A DNA stretch of 54,833 nucleotides from Actinomadura sp. KC06 (GTDB lineage Bacteria; Actinomycetota; Actinomycetes; Streptosporangiales; Streptosporangiaceae). Every line of letters begins with the position of its first letter. Position 1 is the first letter of the stretch. Of the stretch, positions 34,640-42,411 are shown in pieces. The notes beneath the pieces were generated by a model that was given only the letters and a program-made list of their open reading frames with translations, was not told the origin of the DNA and ran no database searches. The stretch is taken from assembly GCF_004348735.1 (NCBI RefSeq), contig NZ_SMKT01000046.1:1-54833 (forward strand), written 5' to 3'. Both the position numbers and the translations under genes were made by a program.

Positions 34640-35323
34640 ATGTCAGAGACCGGACCGGACCTGCGGATCGACCGCCCCGCGGAGACCGTTCCGCAGCTCG
34701 TCGTGCGCAGGGTCCGGCAGGCCATCCTCGAAGGCACGCTGTCCCCCGGACGCCGGCTCACCGAGCGCGAGCTCATGGAGCTCACCGGCGTGAGCCGCAC
34801 CTCGATCCGCGAGGCCGTCCGCCACCTCCAGGCGCTGGGCCTCGTCGAGATGTCGGGCCGGAAGGGCGTGCGGGTGGCGGTGCTCGGCAGCGACGACGTC
34901 CGGCAGCTCTACGAGGTGCGCGCGGCGCTTGAGTCCGAGGCCGCGTCGCTCTTCGTCCAGCGCGCCACGGACACCGAGATCCTGGAACTGGTCAAGCTCA
35001 CCCGGCCGGGCAAGAGCGACGACGACCAGCTCTCCTCGATCTACCACTTCGACGAGCTGCTGCTGGCGGGGGCGAGGAACGCCCTGCTGGCGTCCACCCT
35101 CGCGCCGCTGCACGCGCGCATCCACGCGCTGCGCCGGCTGTCGCTCACCATTCCCGGACGCCGGGAGAGATCCGAGCAGGAGTACCGCGACCTCGTCGCG
35201 GCCATCACGGACCGCGACGCCGACCGCGCCGCTCAGCTCGCCCGGCAGCACGTGGACGCCGCGAAGGACGCGGCGCTGGCGGCCATCGCGAAGCTGGAAG
35301 AAGAACGAGCCTCCGGAGCATGA
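34640..35323 (+). CDS. GntR family regulator, FCD (FadR-like) subgroup (227 aa)
   Basis: Ligand-responsive repressor. The winged helix is at ~14-80 (VVRRVRQAILEGTLSPGRRLTERELMELTGVSRTSIREAVRHLQALGLVE). An all-helical FCD ligand domain follows (~88-215: LYEVRAALESEAASLF, FDELLLAGARNALL, HVDAAKDAAL). The metal/ligand His residues of FCD domains can be recognised in part (FHFDE-type block as YHFDE; REHVDAA-type block as RQHVDAA). The ATG at 34640 follows GAGGAGAGG; longer frames start inside the operator. It lies between the importer and the catabolic genes, with operator copies on both sides. Confidence 0.92.
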   Translation: MSETGPDLRIDRPAETVPQLVVRRVRQAILEGTLSPGRRLTERELMELTGVSRTSIREAVRHLQALGLVEMSGRKGVRVAVLGSDDVRQLYEVRAALESEAASLFVQRATDTEILELVKLTRPGKSDDDQLSSIYHFDELLLAGARNALLASTLAPLHARIHALRRLSLTIPGRRERSEQEYRDLVAAITDRDADRAAQLARQHVDAAKDAALAAIAKLEEERASGA

Positions 35324-35374
35324 CCGCCCAGACCGGGACCGAATGAGCGTCGCCGCCCTACAGGAGGCCGCCGC

Positions 35375-36148
35375 ATGAACGCGCACGCACCCTTCTCGAA
35401 CAGGTTCCTGTACTGGATCGCTCTCGACTTCGCCGGCTCGGACCCGGCCGACGTCGCGCGGTTCAACCGGTTCTACGACGAGACGCACGTCCCCGAGGTC
35501 TTCGCGCGGCATCCGGGCTTCGTCGCCGCGCACCGCTACGCCCTCCAGCTGCCGGACTCGCGGGGCGACCTCGGCGGGGCGTACCTGGCGGCCTACGAGG
35601 TCGAGAGCGAGGAGGCGGCCGACGCCTACCTCGCCGGGACGAACGCCGGCGACGGCGCCCGTCCCGGCTACACCGACGACCCGCCGCTCTGGCCCGATCT
35701 GCTCACCCATCGCTGGCGGGTGGTCTACGAGAAGGTCGCGGAGACCTCGCCCTCCAAGGGAACCCCGGACGGGATCTACATCATCGGGATCGACCCGCCC
35801 GAGGACGTCGGCGACGAGCTGGCCGCGTTCGAGGAGTTCTACACCGACATCCATGTGCCCGAGGCGACGTCCATCGGCGGCTTCACCCGGGGGACCAGGT
35901 ACGCGTTGCGGCACGCGCTCGAGCACCCGGAACCCGGCTGCCCGCGCTACCTCGCCGTCTACGAGCTGGAGGACGCCACCGACGAGAACGTCCTCGCGAC
36001 GCTGCGCACGCTGCTGAAGGCGAAGACCTGGACCCCGGGCCCCGCCTCGTGGGCCAGGCACACGACGCCGTGGCGGCTCTGGTACCGGAACATCTCGTTC
36101 ATTCCACGGGCGACGTCGCCGGACGGAGCGACCGTTCGGCGACCTTGA
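35375..36148 (+). CDS. Two-domain EthD-like / dimeric alpha-beta barrel protein, copy 1 (257 aa)
   Basis: Two ferredoxin-like repeats. Repeat 1 has FNRFYDETHVPEV followed by GFVAAHRYAL and a YLAAYEVE strand. Repeat 2 has FEEFYTDIHVPEA, GFTRGTRYAL, then PGCPRYLAVYELED. The repeated pattern FY-x3-H-xPE and an Arg-Tyr strand resemble EthD/antibiotic-monooxygenase-like barrels, where such residues form a small-molecule pocket. Family members are cofactor-free cyclases, isomerases or degradation proteins. A second homologue lies at 39974-40654. The start at 35375 has GGAGG eight bases upstream. Family placement comes from motif shape, so it is moderately sure. Confidence 0.65.
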   Translation: MNAHAPFSNRFLYWIALDFAGSDPADVARFNRFYDETHVPEVFARHPGFVAAHRYALQLPDSRGDLGGAYLAAYEVESEEAADAYLAGTNAGDGARPGYTDDPPLWPDLLTHRWRVVYEKVAETSPSKGTPDGIYIIGIDPPEDVGDELAAFEEFYTDIHVPEATSIGGFTRGTRYALRHALEHPEPGCPRYLAVYELEDATDENVLATLRTLLKAKTWTPGPASWARHTTPWRLWYRNISFIPRATSPDGATVRRP

Positions 36149-36160
36149 TGAGGGGGAGTC

Positions 36161-37039
36161 ATGTTCATCCTGGACACCCAGATCCATATGTTCCTGCCCA
36201 ACACTCCGGACCGGCCGTGGCCGGACATCGGCGAGACCTACACGGGGAAACCGGAGTCCACGCCGAAGCAGATCCTGCCCAGGATGGACGAGCTCGGCAT
36301 CGACGCCGTCGCGATCGTCCCGGCCATCTGGGCGGGGGACGACAACTCGCCGCAGCTCGCCTGGGCCGCGGAGCACCCCGGCCGGTTCGGCGTGATGGGC
36401 CGGTTCAACCTCTGGGACCCTGACCGGGAGCGCATCGAGCGCTGGTTCGACGACCCGTGGATGCGCGGCATCCGGATGAGCTACCCGGACTTCCGCGGCC
36501 GCGACTGGATCGACGTCGACACGTTCCCGTGGTTCTGGGAGGCCGCGGAGCGGCTCGGCATCCCGCTGATGCTGCTGATCTACGGTCCCGAGGTCCGCAA
36601 GGTCGCCGCGATCGCGGAGCGGCACCCCGATCTCCGGCTGATCGTCGACCATATGGGCCTGATCATCGGCGACCCGGACACCCAGGACCTCTGGGCGTAC
36701 ATCGACGACATCTTCCCCCTGGTGAAGTACCCGAACGTCTACATGAAGTTCTCCGCGATCCCCGATTACACGAACGAGCCGTACCCCTATCCTTCGCTGA
36801 CCCCGACGTTGCGCCGCGTCTACGACGCGTACGGTCCCCAGCGGCTCATGTGGGCCTCGGACACGACGCGGGTACGCGGCGCGACCTGGCGGGAGAACCT
36901 CGACCACGTGCGGTACACGCTCGACTTCCTCAGCGAGGAGGACAAGGTCTGGATGCTCGGCCGGACGGCGGCCACGGTGCTGAACTGGCCCCGTCCCGAG
37001 GGCGGCTGGGAATGGGAGCACACGAAAGGATCGTCATGA
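36161..37039 (+). CDS. Amidohydrolase_2-type TIM-barrel hydrolase/decarboxylase (292 aa)
   Basis: Metal-dependent barrel enzyme related to ACMSD, lactonases and decarboxylases. The N-terminal motif is Asp5-x-Gln7-x-His9, where many relatives have DxHxH. Later ligands are His164 (IVDHMG) and Asp234 in WASDTTR. The usual middle-strand His is not evident (MLLIYG). It may therefore bind one metal, as in lactonase-type members (inference). GGGGGAG precedes the ATG at 36161, 12 bases after the EthD-like gene. Its stop overlaps the next start by ATGA. It probably hydrolyses or decarboxylates an intermediate in this GntR-controlled pathway. Confidence 0.83.
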   Translation: MFILDTQIHMFLPNTPDRPWPDIGETYTGKPESTPKQILPRMDELGIDAVAIVPAIWAGDDNSPQLAWAAEHPGRFGVMGRFNLWDPDRERIERWFDDPWMRGIRMSYPDFRGRDWIDVDTFPWFWEAAERLGIPLMLLIYGPEVRKVAAIAERHPDLRLIVDHMGLIIGDPDTQDLWAYIDDIFPLVKYPNVYMKFSAIPDYTNEPYPYPSLTPTLRRVYDAYGPQRLMWASDTTRVRGATWRENLDHVRYTLDFLSEEDKVWMLGRTAATVLNWPRPEGGWEWEHTKGSS

Positions 37040-38490
37040 CAATTGCCACGCCTTCGGGCGCCGACTACTTCGTGTCCTGGATCGACGGATCGTGGCGCGA
37101 GAGCGACACGCGGTACCCGGCGGTGAACCCCGCCGAGGGGCGGCCGTTCGCCGATCTGGCGGCGGCGTCGACGGACGACGTGGACGCGGCCGTCGCCAGC
37201 GCCGGAGCGGCCTTCCGCAAGACCCGCGGCGCGAACCCCGCGACCCGCGCCGAATGGTGCCGCTCGGCCGCCGCGGCGCTGCTCGCCTCGCACGAGGAGC
37301 TCGCCGAGGTGCTCTCCACCGAGCACGGCAAGCCGGTCGCCGAGGCGCGCGGCGAGATACTCTTCGCCGTTCGCGGGCTGGAGATGGCCGCGGAGTCCGT
37401 CCTCGCCATGGGCGGGGAGACGCCGCACGTGCAGGACGCGAACAAGCGGGCGATCGTCCGCCGCGAGGGACTGGGCGTGTGGGCGGTCATCACCCCGTGG
37501 AACTTCCCGGTGAACATCCCCGTCGAGTACATCGGTCCCGCCCTCGCGTCCGGGAACGCCATTGTGTGGAAGCCGGCTCCCACGACGGCCGTCGTGGCGG
37601 CGAAGTTCCGCGAGATCCTCCTCGCGGCGGATTTCCCGCAGGAACTGCTGCAACTGGTGATCACGAACGAGGTCGCGGTCGCGAGCCACCTCGTGACGCA
37701 TCCGGGAATCGCCGCCGTCGGTTTCACCGGCGGCAGCGGGACGGGCCAGTCCATCGCCAAAGCGGCCTGGGACAAGAAGCTCCTGCTCGAACTGGGCGGA
37801 AACTCGCCCATCGTGGTCCTCGGCGACGCCGACCTCGAAATCGCGGCGACCGCGATCTCGAACGCGGCGTTCTGGAACGCCGGCCAGGTGTGCAGCGCCG
37901 CCGGCAAGGTGCTGGTGGCGGCGTCGTGCGCGGACGAGCTCACCCGGCTGCTCGCGAAACAGGCCACGGACACGGTCCTGGGGTCCCCGCTCGACCCCGA
38001 GGTCACGATGGGACCGGTCCACCTGGAGTCCGGCATCGCCCGCTACGACCGGTTGATCGAGGACGCCCGGGCGCGCGGCGCGGACGTCGTGACCGGCGGC
38101 GAACGCCTCCAGGACCAGGACGGCTTCTTCTACCCGCCCACCGTCGTCACCTCCGTCGCGCAGGACGCCGCCCTCTTCGCCGAGGAGACCTTCGGCCCGA
38201 TCGCCTCGCTGTCGGTCTTCGACGACGAGGAGGACATGGTCGCGGCCGCGAACGCCGGCGACTTCGGCCTCGTCGGCTCGCTGTTCACGTCCGACGTCTC
38301 CAAGGCGTTCCGGTTGGGCGAGCGCATCGACTGCGGGCTGGTGGTGGTCAACGACACCTCCAACTACTGGGAGTACAGCCTGCCCTTCGGCGGCGCCGCC
38401 GGCCGCCGGTCCGGCCGGGGCCGGCTCGGCGGCCGCTGGGTCGTCGACGAGTTCAGCCAGGTCAAGACCCTCGCGATCGACGTCCGCTGA
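37036..38490 (+). CDS. NAD(P)-dependent aldehyde dehydrogenase (484 aa)
   Basis: Oxidises an aldehyde or semialdehyde. Blocks are PWNFPVNIPVEYIGPALASGN, FTGGSGTGQSIAKAA, LELGGNSPIVVL with the Glu, and NAGQVCSAAGKVLV with the catalytic Cys. The late EETFGPIASL and SLPFGGAAGRRSGRGR segments match the family. The start at 37036 overlaps the amidohydrolase stop (ATGA). It is the last gene of the plus-strand set, 38 bases from the convergent CMD gene. Confidence 0.93.
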   Translation: MTIATPSGADYFVSWIDGSWRESDTRYPAVNPAEGRPFADLAAASTDDVDAAVASAGAAFRKTRGANPATRAEWCRSAAAALLASHEELAEVLSTEHGKPVAEARGEILFAVRGLEMAAESVLAMGGETPHVQDANKRAIVRREGLGVWAVITPWNFPVNIPVEYIGPALASGNAIVWKPAPTTAVVAAKFREILLAADFPQELLQLVITNEVAVASHLVTHPGIAAVGFTGGSGTGQSIAKAAWDKKLLLELGGNSPIVVLGDADLEIAATAISNAAFWNAGQVCSAAGKVLVAASCADELTRLLAKQATDTVLGSPLDPEVTMGPVHLESGIARYDRLIEDARARGADVVTGGERLQDQDGFFYPPTVVTSVAQDAALFAEETFGPIASLSVFDDEEDMVAAANAGDFGLVGSLFTSDVSKAFRLGERIDCGLVVVNDTSNYWEYSLPFGGAAGRRSGRGRLGGRWVVDEFSQVKTLAIDVR

Positions 38491-38502
38491 CCCCGCCGGG
38501 CA

Positions 38503-38516
38503 CCGGCCGCCGCCGG
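38503..38516. terminator. Possible short bidirectional hairpin between convergent genes
   Basis: CCGGC-CGCC-GCCGG, a 5-bp stem, lies in the 38-base space between the aldehyde dehydrogenase and CMD gene ends. It is weak and has no T-tract, but its position suits a terminator. Confidence 0.3.
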
Positions 38517-38528
38517 CTGACCCCTGGC

Positions 38529-39086
38529 CTATCGGGGGCGGGGGAAGGTGGGGAGGCCGGGTTCCGGCTGGACGTTGATCGTGTTGAGCATCGCGGCGAC
38601 CGTCCAGTAGCGGCCGATGACGGCGATGAGGTCCAGGAGCTGGGCCTCGTCGTAGGTCTTGGCGAGGGCCGTCCAGGTCTGGTCGGTCAGGCGGTTGCGG
38701 GCGTGCATCTCGTCGACCGCGTGGAGGAGGATCGACTGGAACTCCGTCCAGCCTTCGGCGGTGGGGCCTTGCGGGACGCGGTCGATCTCCTCCGGCGTCA
38801 GGCCGGCGGCGGCGCCCATCCGGACGTGCTGGCCGAAGGCGTACTCGCAGCGGCTCAGCCAGGCGACGCGGAGGATGGCCAGCTCGCGGTCGCGGGCGGG
38901 GAGCGGCGACTGGCCGAGCAGGTAGTTCTGCAGGGGGCGCTGCGCCTTGGTCAGGCCGGGGCTGTGTGCCCAGGTGCGGGACACGTGGGCGGTGCCGGTC
39001 AGCGCGTCGTCGCCGAACAGCTCGCGTTCGAGCCGGTGGTAGGCGTCCACGTCGACCGGGTCGATGCGGGGATCGGCAGTGCTCAT
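38529..39086 (-). CDS. Carboxymuconolactone decarboxylase family protein (185 aa)
   Basis: CMD/AhpD-like helical protein. RDRELAILRVAWLSRCEYAFGQHVRMGAAAGLTPEEIDRV, near 80-118, is the diagnostic block. Glu at ~88 and Cys then His separated by six residues are the usual single-Cys form in this subgroup (RCEYAFGQH). The C-terminal half is also helical and lacks a second Cys block. It is probably a peroxidase-like or decarboxylase-like enzyme. The start at 39086 overlaps the metallohydrolase stop by ATGA. It is the last gene of a three-gene set with the MBL and EthD-like genes. Confidence 0.85.
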   Translation of the reverse strand: MSTADPRIDPVDVDAYHRLERELFGDDALTGTAHVSRTWAHSPGLTKAQRPLQNYLLGQSPLPARDRELAILRVAWLSRCEYAFGQHVRMGAAAGLTPEEIDRVPQGPTAEGWTEFQSILLHAVDEMHARNRLTDQTWTALAKTYDEAQLLDLIAVIGRYWTVAAMLNTINVQPEPGLPTFPRPR

Positions 39087-39958
39087 TTCGCGTCCTCCAT
39101 GTCGTGGCTTGCGGTGCTCCGCGCGGAGCCGTCCGGGGCGTGGCCGATGCTGACCACGGTGGGGACGGGGAAGTGCGGGGCGAGGATCTTCGCGTTCCGG
39201 TCGGCGGCGAGGGCCGCGAGCCGTTTGCGGCTGCGTATCGATTCCGAGGGCTCGTACTCGACGGACGGGAGCCAGCACGGATGGTCCACGTGCGCGGGAT
39301 GGTGAAGGACGTCGCCGGCCAGGATCGCGGCCTCGTCGCCGTCCGCGACGAGCACCGACACGTGGCCGGGGGTGTGGCCGTGCGTCGGCAGGACGGTCAT
39401 CGCGCCGGACAGGCGGAGTTCGCCATCGAAGGTGTGGAGGCGCCCGGCGTCCTCGACGGCGCGGAGGCGGGTACGGACCTCGCCGGCCACACCGCGGTTG
39501 AACGCGATGGCGTCGACCTCGTCGCTCGTCCAGTAGGCGTGCTCGCGCTCGTTGACGAGCACGGTCGCGTTCGGGAAGGTGAGGGCGCCCGCGTCGTCCT
39601 TGGTCAGCCAGCCGCAGTGGTCGGCGTGGAGGTGGGTCAGGACGACCTGGTCGACGTCGTCCGGTCCGATGCCGAGCGCGGTCAGGGCGGACGGCATCTC
39701 CCCCGCGCCCGCCAGGCCGGGGATCTCGTGTGCGCGGTGGCCGTAGCCCGCGTCCACGACGGTGACGTGGCCGTCGCCCGTGACGACGAAACCGCCGAAG
39801 GTCACGGTGAACGGGGCGTCGGGGTCTGTGACGCCGACGGCGGGCATCCAGTCGGCCGGGTCGGCCCCGGTGAACCAGTACTTGCGCGGCCCCCGGGCCA
39901 CTCCGTCGCTGACGTGCGACACACGTGTCCTGCCGACCTTGATCGTCGCCGAGGTCAT
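39083..39958 (-). CDS. Metallo-beta-lactamase-fold hydrolase (291 aa)
   Basis: Zinc hydrolase, probably a lactonase or thioesterase. His109-x-His111-x-Asp113-His114 appears in THLHADHCGW. Further ligands are in LPTHGHTPGH near 186 and GDVLHHPAH near 215. No signal peptide is present, so it is cytoplasmic. GAGAGG precedes the ATG at 39958. It sits between the second EthD-like gene (15-base gap) and the CMD gene (overlap). Quorum-quenching lactonases share this fold, but the catabolic context favours a pathway lactone or ester. Confidence 0.9.
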   Translation of the reverse strand: MTSATIKVGRTRVSHVSDGVARGPRKYWFTGADPADWMPAVGVTDPDAPFTVTFGGFVVTGDGHVTVVDAGYGHRAHEIPGLAGAGEMPSALTALGIGPDDVDQVVLTHLHADHCGWLTKDDAGALTFPNATVLVNEREHAYWTSDEVDAIAFNRGVAGEVRTRLRAVEDAGRLHTFDGELRLSGAMTVLPTHGHTPGHVSVLVADGDEAAILAGDVLHHPAHVDHPCWLPSVEYEPSESIRSRKRLAALAADRNAKILAPHFPVPTVVSIGHAPDGSARSTASHDMEDAK

Positions 39959-39973
39959 CCGGTCCTCTCCCGT

Positions 39974-40654
39974 TCAGGCCGCTCGCCGGTACTTCGCCCG
40001 CCAGCCGACCTGGCGTTCCTCCCACGCGCGCGGGCCCGGTGTGAGCGGCGGTACGCCGGGCGGTCTCGGTTCCGGGTCTTCCGCCTCGTAGACGGCGTTG
40101 TAGCGGGGACAGCCCGGCGCGGGGTGCGTGAACTCGTGCCAGAGCAGGAAGCGGGTACCCCGGTCGTACCCGAGGCCGGAGACGATCTCGGGAAGGTGGG
40201 TCCGCGTATAGAAGTCGTCGAAGGCGGCGATCTCGATGTCGGTGGCGTCCGCGGCGGGATTCATGCCGACCATCGCCATCTTGCCGGGGGTCAGCTCCGG
40301 TGCTCCGACCGAACCGGCGCTCTCCCAGATCATCCGCCATACGACCGCGGCGCGGTAGAACGCGGGCGGGCCGGGCGTGTAGACCGGCCTCTGCCGGCTG
40401 ACGAACGCGCGCGCGGAATCCTCGCCGTCGATGCCGTAGACGGCCAGCCAGGACGGCACCGTGTCGTCGTCCAGGGGTTCGGTCAGCTCGTAGCGCGCGC
40501 CGCTCACGAACCCCTCGTTGAGGCGGACGACCTCCGCGAGATGGACGGTGTCGTAGAAGCCGGCGAGTGCGCGCAGCTCCGCCTCGGACTCGTCCGGACG
40601 GGGCCTGAGCCCCACCGCGAGGAAGAACGGACAGCTCAGCGGTTGCCTCCCCAT
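39974..40654 (-). CDS. Two-domain EthD-like / dimeric alpha-beta barrel protein, copy 2 (226 aa)
   Basis: Homologue of the protein at 35375-36148. Repeat 1 has LAGFYDTVHLAEV then GFVSGARYEL. Repeat 2 has FDDFYTRTHLPEI, GYDRGTRFLL and PGCPRYNAVYEAED. The second repeats of the two proteins are the more alike. It lacks the first protein's N-terminal extra residues. The ATG at 40654 is chosen; a GTG at 40666 is possible, with GGAGGG very close to it. It heads the minus-strand set CMD/MBL/EthD. Two paralogues at opposite ends of one cluster suggest either two reactions of the same type or a heteromer. Confidence 0.65.
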   Translation of the reverse strand: MGRQPLSCPFFLAVGLRPRPDESEAELRALAGFYDTVHLAEVVRLNEGFVSGARYELTEPLDDDTVPSWLAVYGIDGEDSARAFVSRQRPVYTPGPPAFYRAAVVWRMIWESAGSVGAPELTPGKMAMVGMNPAADATDIEIAAFDDFYTRTHLPEIVSGLGYDRGTRFLLWHEFTHPAPGCPRYNAVYEAEDPEPRPPGVPPLTPGPRAWEERQVGWRAKYRRAA

Positions 40655-40991
40655 GGACCCTGCCACCCCTCCGCTCGAAACAGTTCACTACAAACCATAC
40701 ATTTCAGACGGTCGCCCTCAGGACCCGGGGGTGGCGCTGGGCGACCGGGGCGCCGCGGTCGAGCCGGACGCAGTGGAACGCGGCAACACCGTCCTGGCGG
40801 GCGGCGCCATTTGTGCAGGTCATAAAGCATTTCGCGTGGCGACTTGGGCAAACATCGCCAATTGAATGCGCGACGATCAGGGGATTCTGACAATTCTTTG
40901 GAGCGGTCGAGAGTGGTTCAGTTCTCGGCCTGCGCTGGTCATGCGCACGCGAACGGGGCGTTCTGATCGAGGTCTTGCCCGCAATCGGACG

Positions 40992-41005
40992 GAACGTTAA
41001 CGTTC
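40992..41005. promoter_or_regulatory. Perfect palindrome GAACGTTAACGTTC
   Basis: A 14-base perfect palindrome, eight bases before a second one. AACGTT-centred palindromes are typical of LacI-family operators controlling sugar genes, so it may mediate control of chitin utilisation. This is inference from form and position. Confidence 0.55.
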
Positions 41006-41013
41006 AGCTACCC

Positions 41014-41032
41014 GATAGGAAAGTTTCCTATC
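41014..41032. promoter_or_regulatory. Perfect palindrome GATAGGAAAGTTTCCTATC
   Basis: A 19-base perfect inverted repeat (9-base arms around one G) upstream of the LPMO pair. The AGGAAAGTTTCCT core is too short and T-poor for a terminator. It probably binds a dimeric regulator of the secreted chitin-degrading genes. Confidence 0.65.
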
Positions 41033-41200
41033 AGATGGAGTCCCGCATGCCCCGCTCCCCTCCATCGCCCCGATGGACGCGGCCGTGCCGCTCAGGCAGA
41101 CGCGGCTTGTCTCCCCGGCCCAGGGCCGTCCCCACGGCCCGAAGCCGCCCGGTCCGTCCACGCCATGACATGACCACCCCCAAAGGCAAGGACCCCCCGC

Positions 41201-41716
41201 ATGAAGAAGTCACAACGCAGGCTCGCCGCCGCCGCGGCGGGCGTCGGCATCGCCCCGTTCATCGCAGTCATCCCGGCGACCTCGGCTTTCGCGCACGGCT
41301 ACGTCTCGGCGCCGATGAGCCGCCAGGCGCAGTGCGCCAAGGGCATCGTCCAGTGCGGAGCGATCAAGTACGAGCCGCAGAGCGTCGAAGGCCCCAAGGG
41401 CCAGCGCACCTGTAGCGGCGGCAGCCGGTTCCGCGAGCTCGACGACGACAGCAAGGGCTGGCAGGCCGCGAGCGTCGGCCAGTCGGTCACCTTCACCTGG
41501 GTGTTCACCGCCCGTCACCGCACCTCGAACTACGAGTACTACGTCGGCGGCCGGAAGGTCGCGGACATCAGCGGCAACATGCAGCAGCCGCCGTCCACCG
41601 TGTCCCACAACGTCAACCTCGGCGGCGTCAGCGGACGCCAGAAGGTCCTGGCGGTCTGGAACATCGGCGACACCGCCAACGCCTTCTACGCCTGCATCGA
41701 CGTCAACGTGCAGTAA
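41201..41716 (+). CDS. AA10 lytic polysaccharide monooxygenase, minimal, copy 1 (171 aa)
   Basis: Secreted copper enzyme that oxidatively cleaves chitin or cellulose. The signal peptide of 31 residues ends ATSAFA, and cleavage exposes His32 as the mature N terminus (HGYVSAPMSRQAQC). The second copper His is His106 in FTARHRTSNYEYYVG, and the axial Phe162 is in NAFYACIDVNV. The mature part is only ~140 residues with no extra carbohydrate-binding module, among the smallest AA10 enzymes. Cys pairs are present (Cys45, 52, 71, 165). Neighbours are a second copy and a chitinase, so chitin is the likely substrate. The start is the ATG at 41201 behind GGCAAGGA. Confidence 0.93.
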   Translation: MKKSQRRLAAAAAGVGIAPFIAVIPATSAFAHGYVSAPMSRQAQCAKGIVQCGAIKYEPQSVEGPKGQRTCSGGSRFRELDDDSKGWQAASVGQSVTFTWVFTARHRTSNYEYYVGGRKVADISGNMQQPPSTVSHNVNLGGVSGRQKVLAVWNIGDTANAFYACIDVNVQ

Positions 41717-41767
41717 CACCGGCGTCCACGCCACGACATGACCACCCCAACGGCAAGGACCCCCCGC

Positions 41768-42286
41768 ATGAAGAAGTCACACCGCAGGCTCGCCGCCGCG
41801 GCGGCGGGCGTCGGCATCGCTCCCTTCGTCGCAGTGATCCCGGCGACCTCGGCCTTCGCGCACGGCTACGTCTCGGCGCCGATGAGCCGGCAGGCGCAGT
41901 GCGCCAAGAGGATCGTCCAGTGCGGAGCGATCCAGTACGAGCCGCAGAGCGTCGAGGGCCCCAAGGGCCTGCGCAGCTGCAGCGGCGGCAACGCCGGATT
42001 CCGCGAGCTCGACGACGACAACAAGGGCTGGCAGGTCAGCAGTGTCGGCCAGTCGGTGACGTTCACCTGGACGTTCACCGCCCGGCACAGCACGAGGAAC
42101 TACGAGTACTACGTCGGAGGCCGGAAGGTCGCGGACATCCCCGGCAACAACAAGCAGCCGCCGGCCACCATCTCCCACAACGTCAACCTCGGCGGCGTGA
42201 GCGGACGCCAGAAGATCCTGGCGATCTGGAACATCGCCGACACCGCCAACGCCTTCTACGCCTGCATCGACGTCAACGTGCAGTAA
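41768..42286 (+). CDS. AA10 lytic polysaccharide monooxygenase, minimal, copy 2 (172 aa)
   Basis: Tandem duplicate of the previous gene. It has the same 31-residue signal peptide ending in FA before the mature His32, the second His in FTARHSTRNYEYYVG, and Phe in NAFYACIDVNV. Changes from copy 1 are scattered, with one inserted residue near 75 (GGNAGFREL), so it is functional rather than decayed. The duplication includes ~45 bases of upstream sequence but not the two palindromes, so this copy probably depends on read-through from the first promoter. The start is ATG 41768. Confidence 0.93.
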   Translation: MKKSHRRLAAAAAGVGIAPFVAVIPATSAFAHGYVSAPMSRQAQCAKRIVQCGAIQYEPQSVEGPKGLRSCSGGNAGFRELDDDNKGWQVSSVGQSVTFTWTFTARHSTRNYEYYVGGRKVADIPGNNKQPPATISHNVNLGGVSGRQKILAIWNIADTANAFYACIDVNVQ

Positions 42287-42411
42287 CGACAGTCCGGAGC
42301 CGCCGGAGGCTTCGAGAACTCGCGGCGGCACATCGGCGGCTGGTAATGGCCGGCTCGCTCCGCACCGTGCGGCGGGCCGCACCGCGTGATTTCGCAAAAG
42401 GATGTGATGTG

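Larger units (their letters stand above)
40655..41200. other. Long intergenic region before the LPMO genes
   Basis: About 550 bases without a convincing gene, and lower in GC than its surroundings (40690-41040). Its left end is the promoter side of the EthD-like gene. It contains two perfect palindromes, at 40992-41005 and 41014-41032, about 170-200 bases before the first LPMO start. The LPMO transcript may therefore have a long leader. No stable RNA element was recognised. Confidence 0.5.

Noticed and set aside
39083..39958. Quorum-quenching N-acyl homoserine lactonase
   Set aside because: HxHxDH is shared by the entire MBL fold. The operon context points to a catabolic intermediate, and no quorum-sensing genes are near.
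40653..40865. A small plus-strand gene in the region before the LPMO genes
   Set aside because: No ribosome site, no recognisable domain, and it overlaps the promoter and start of the opposite EthD-like gene.
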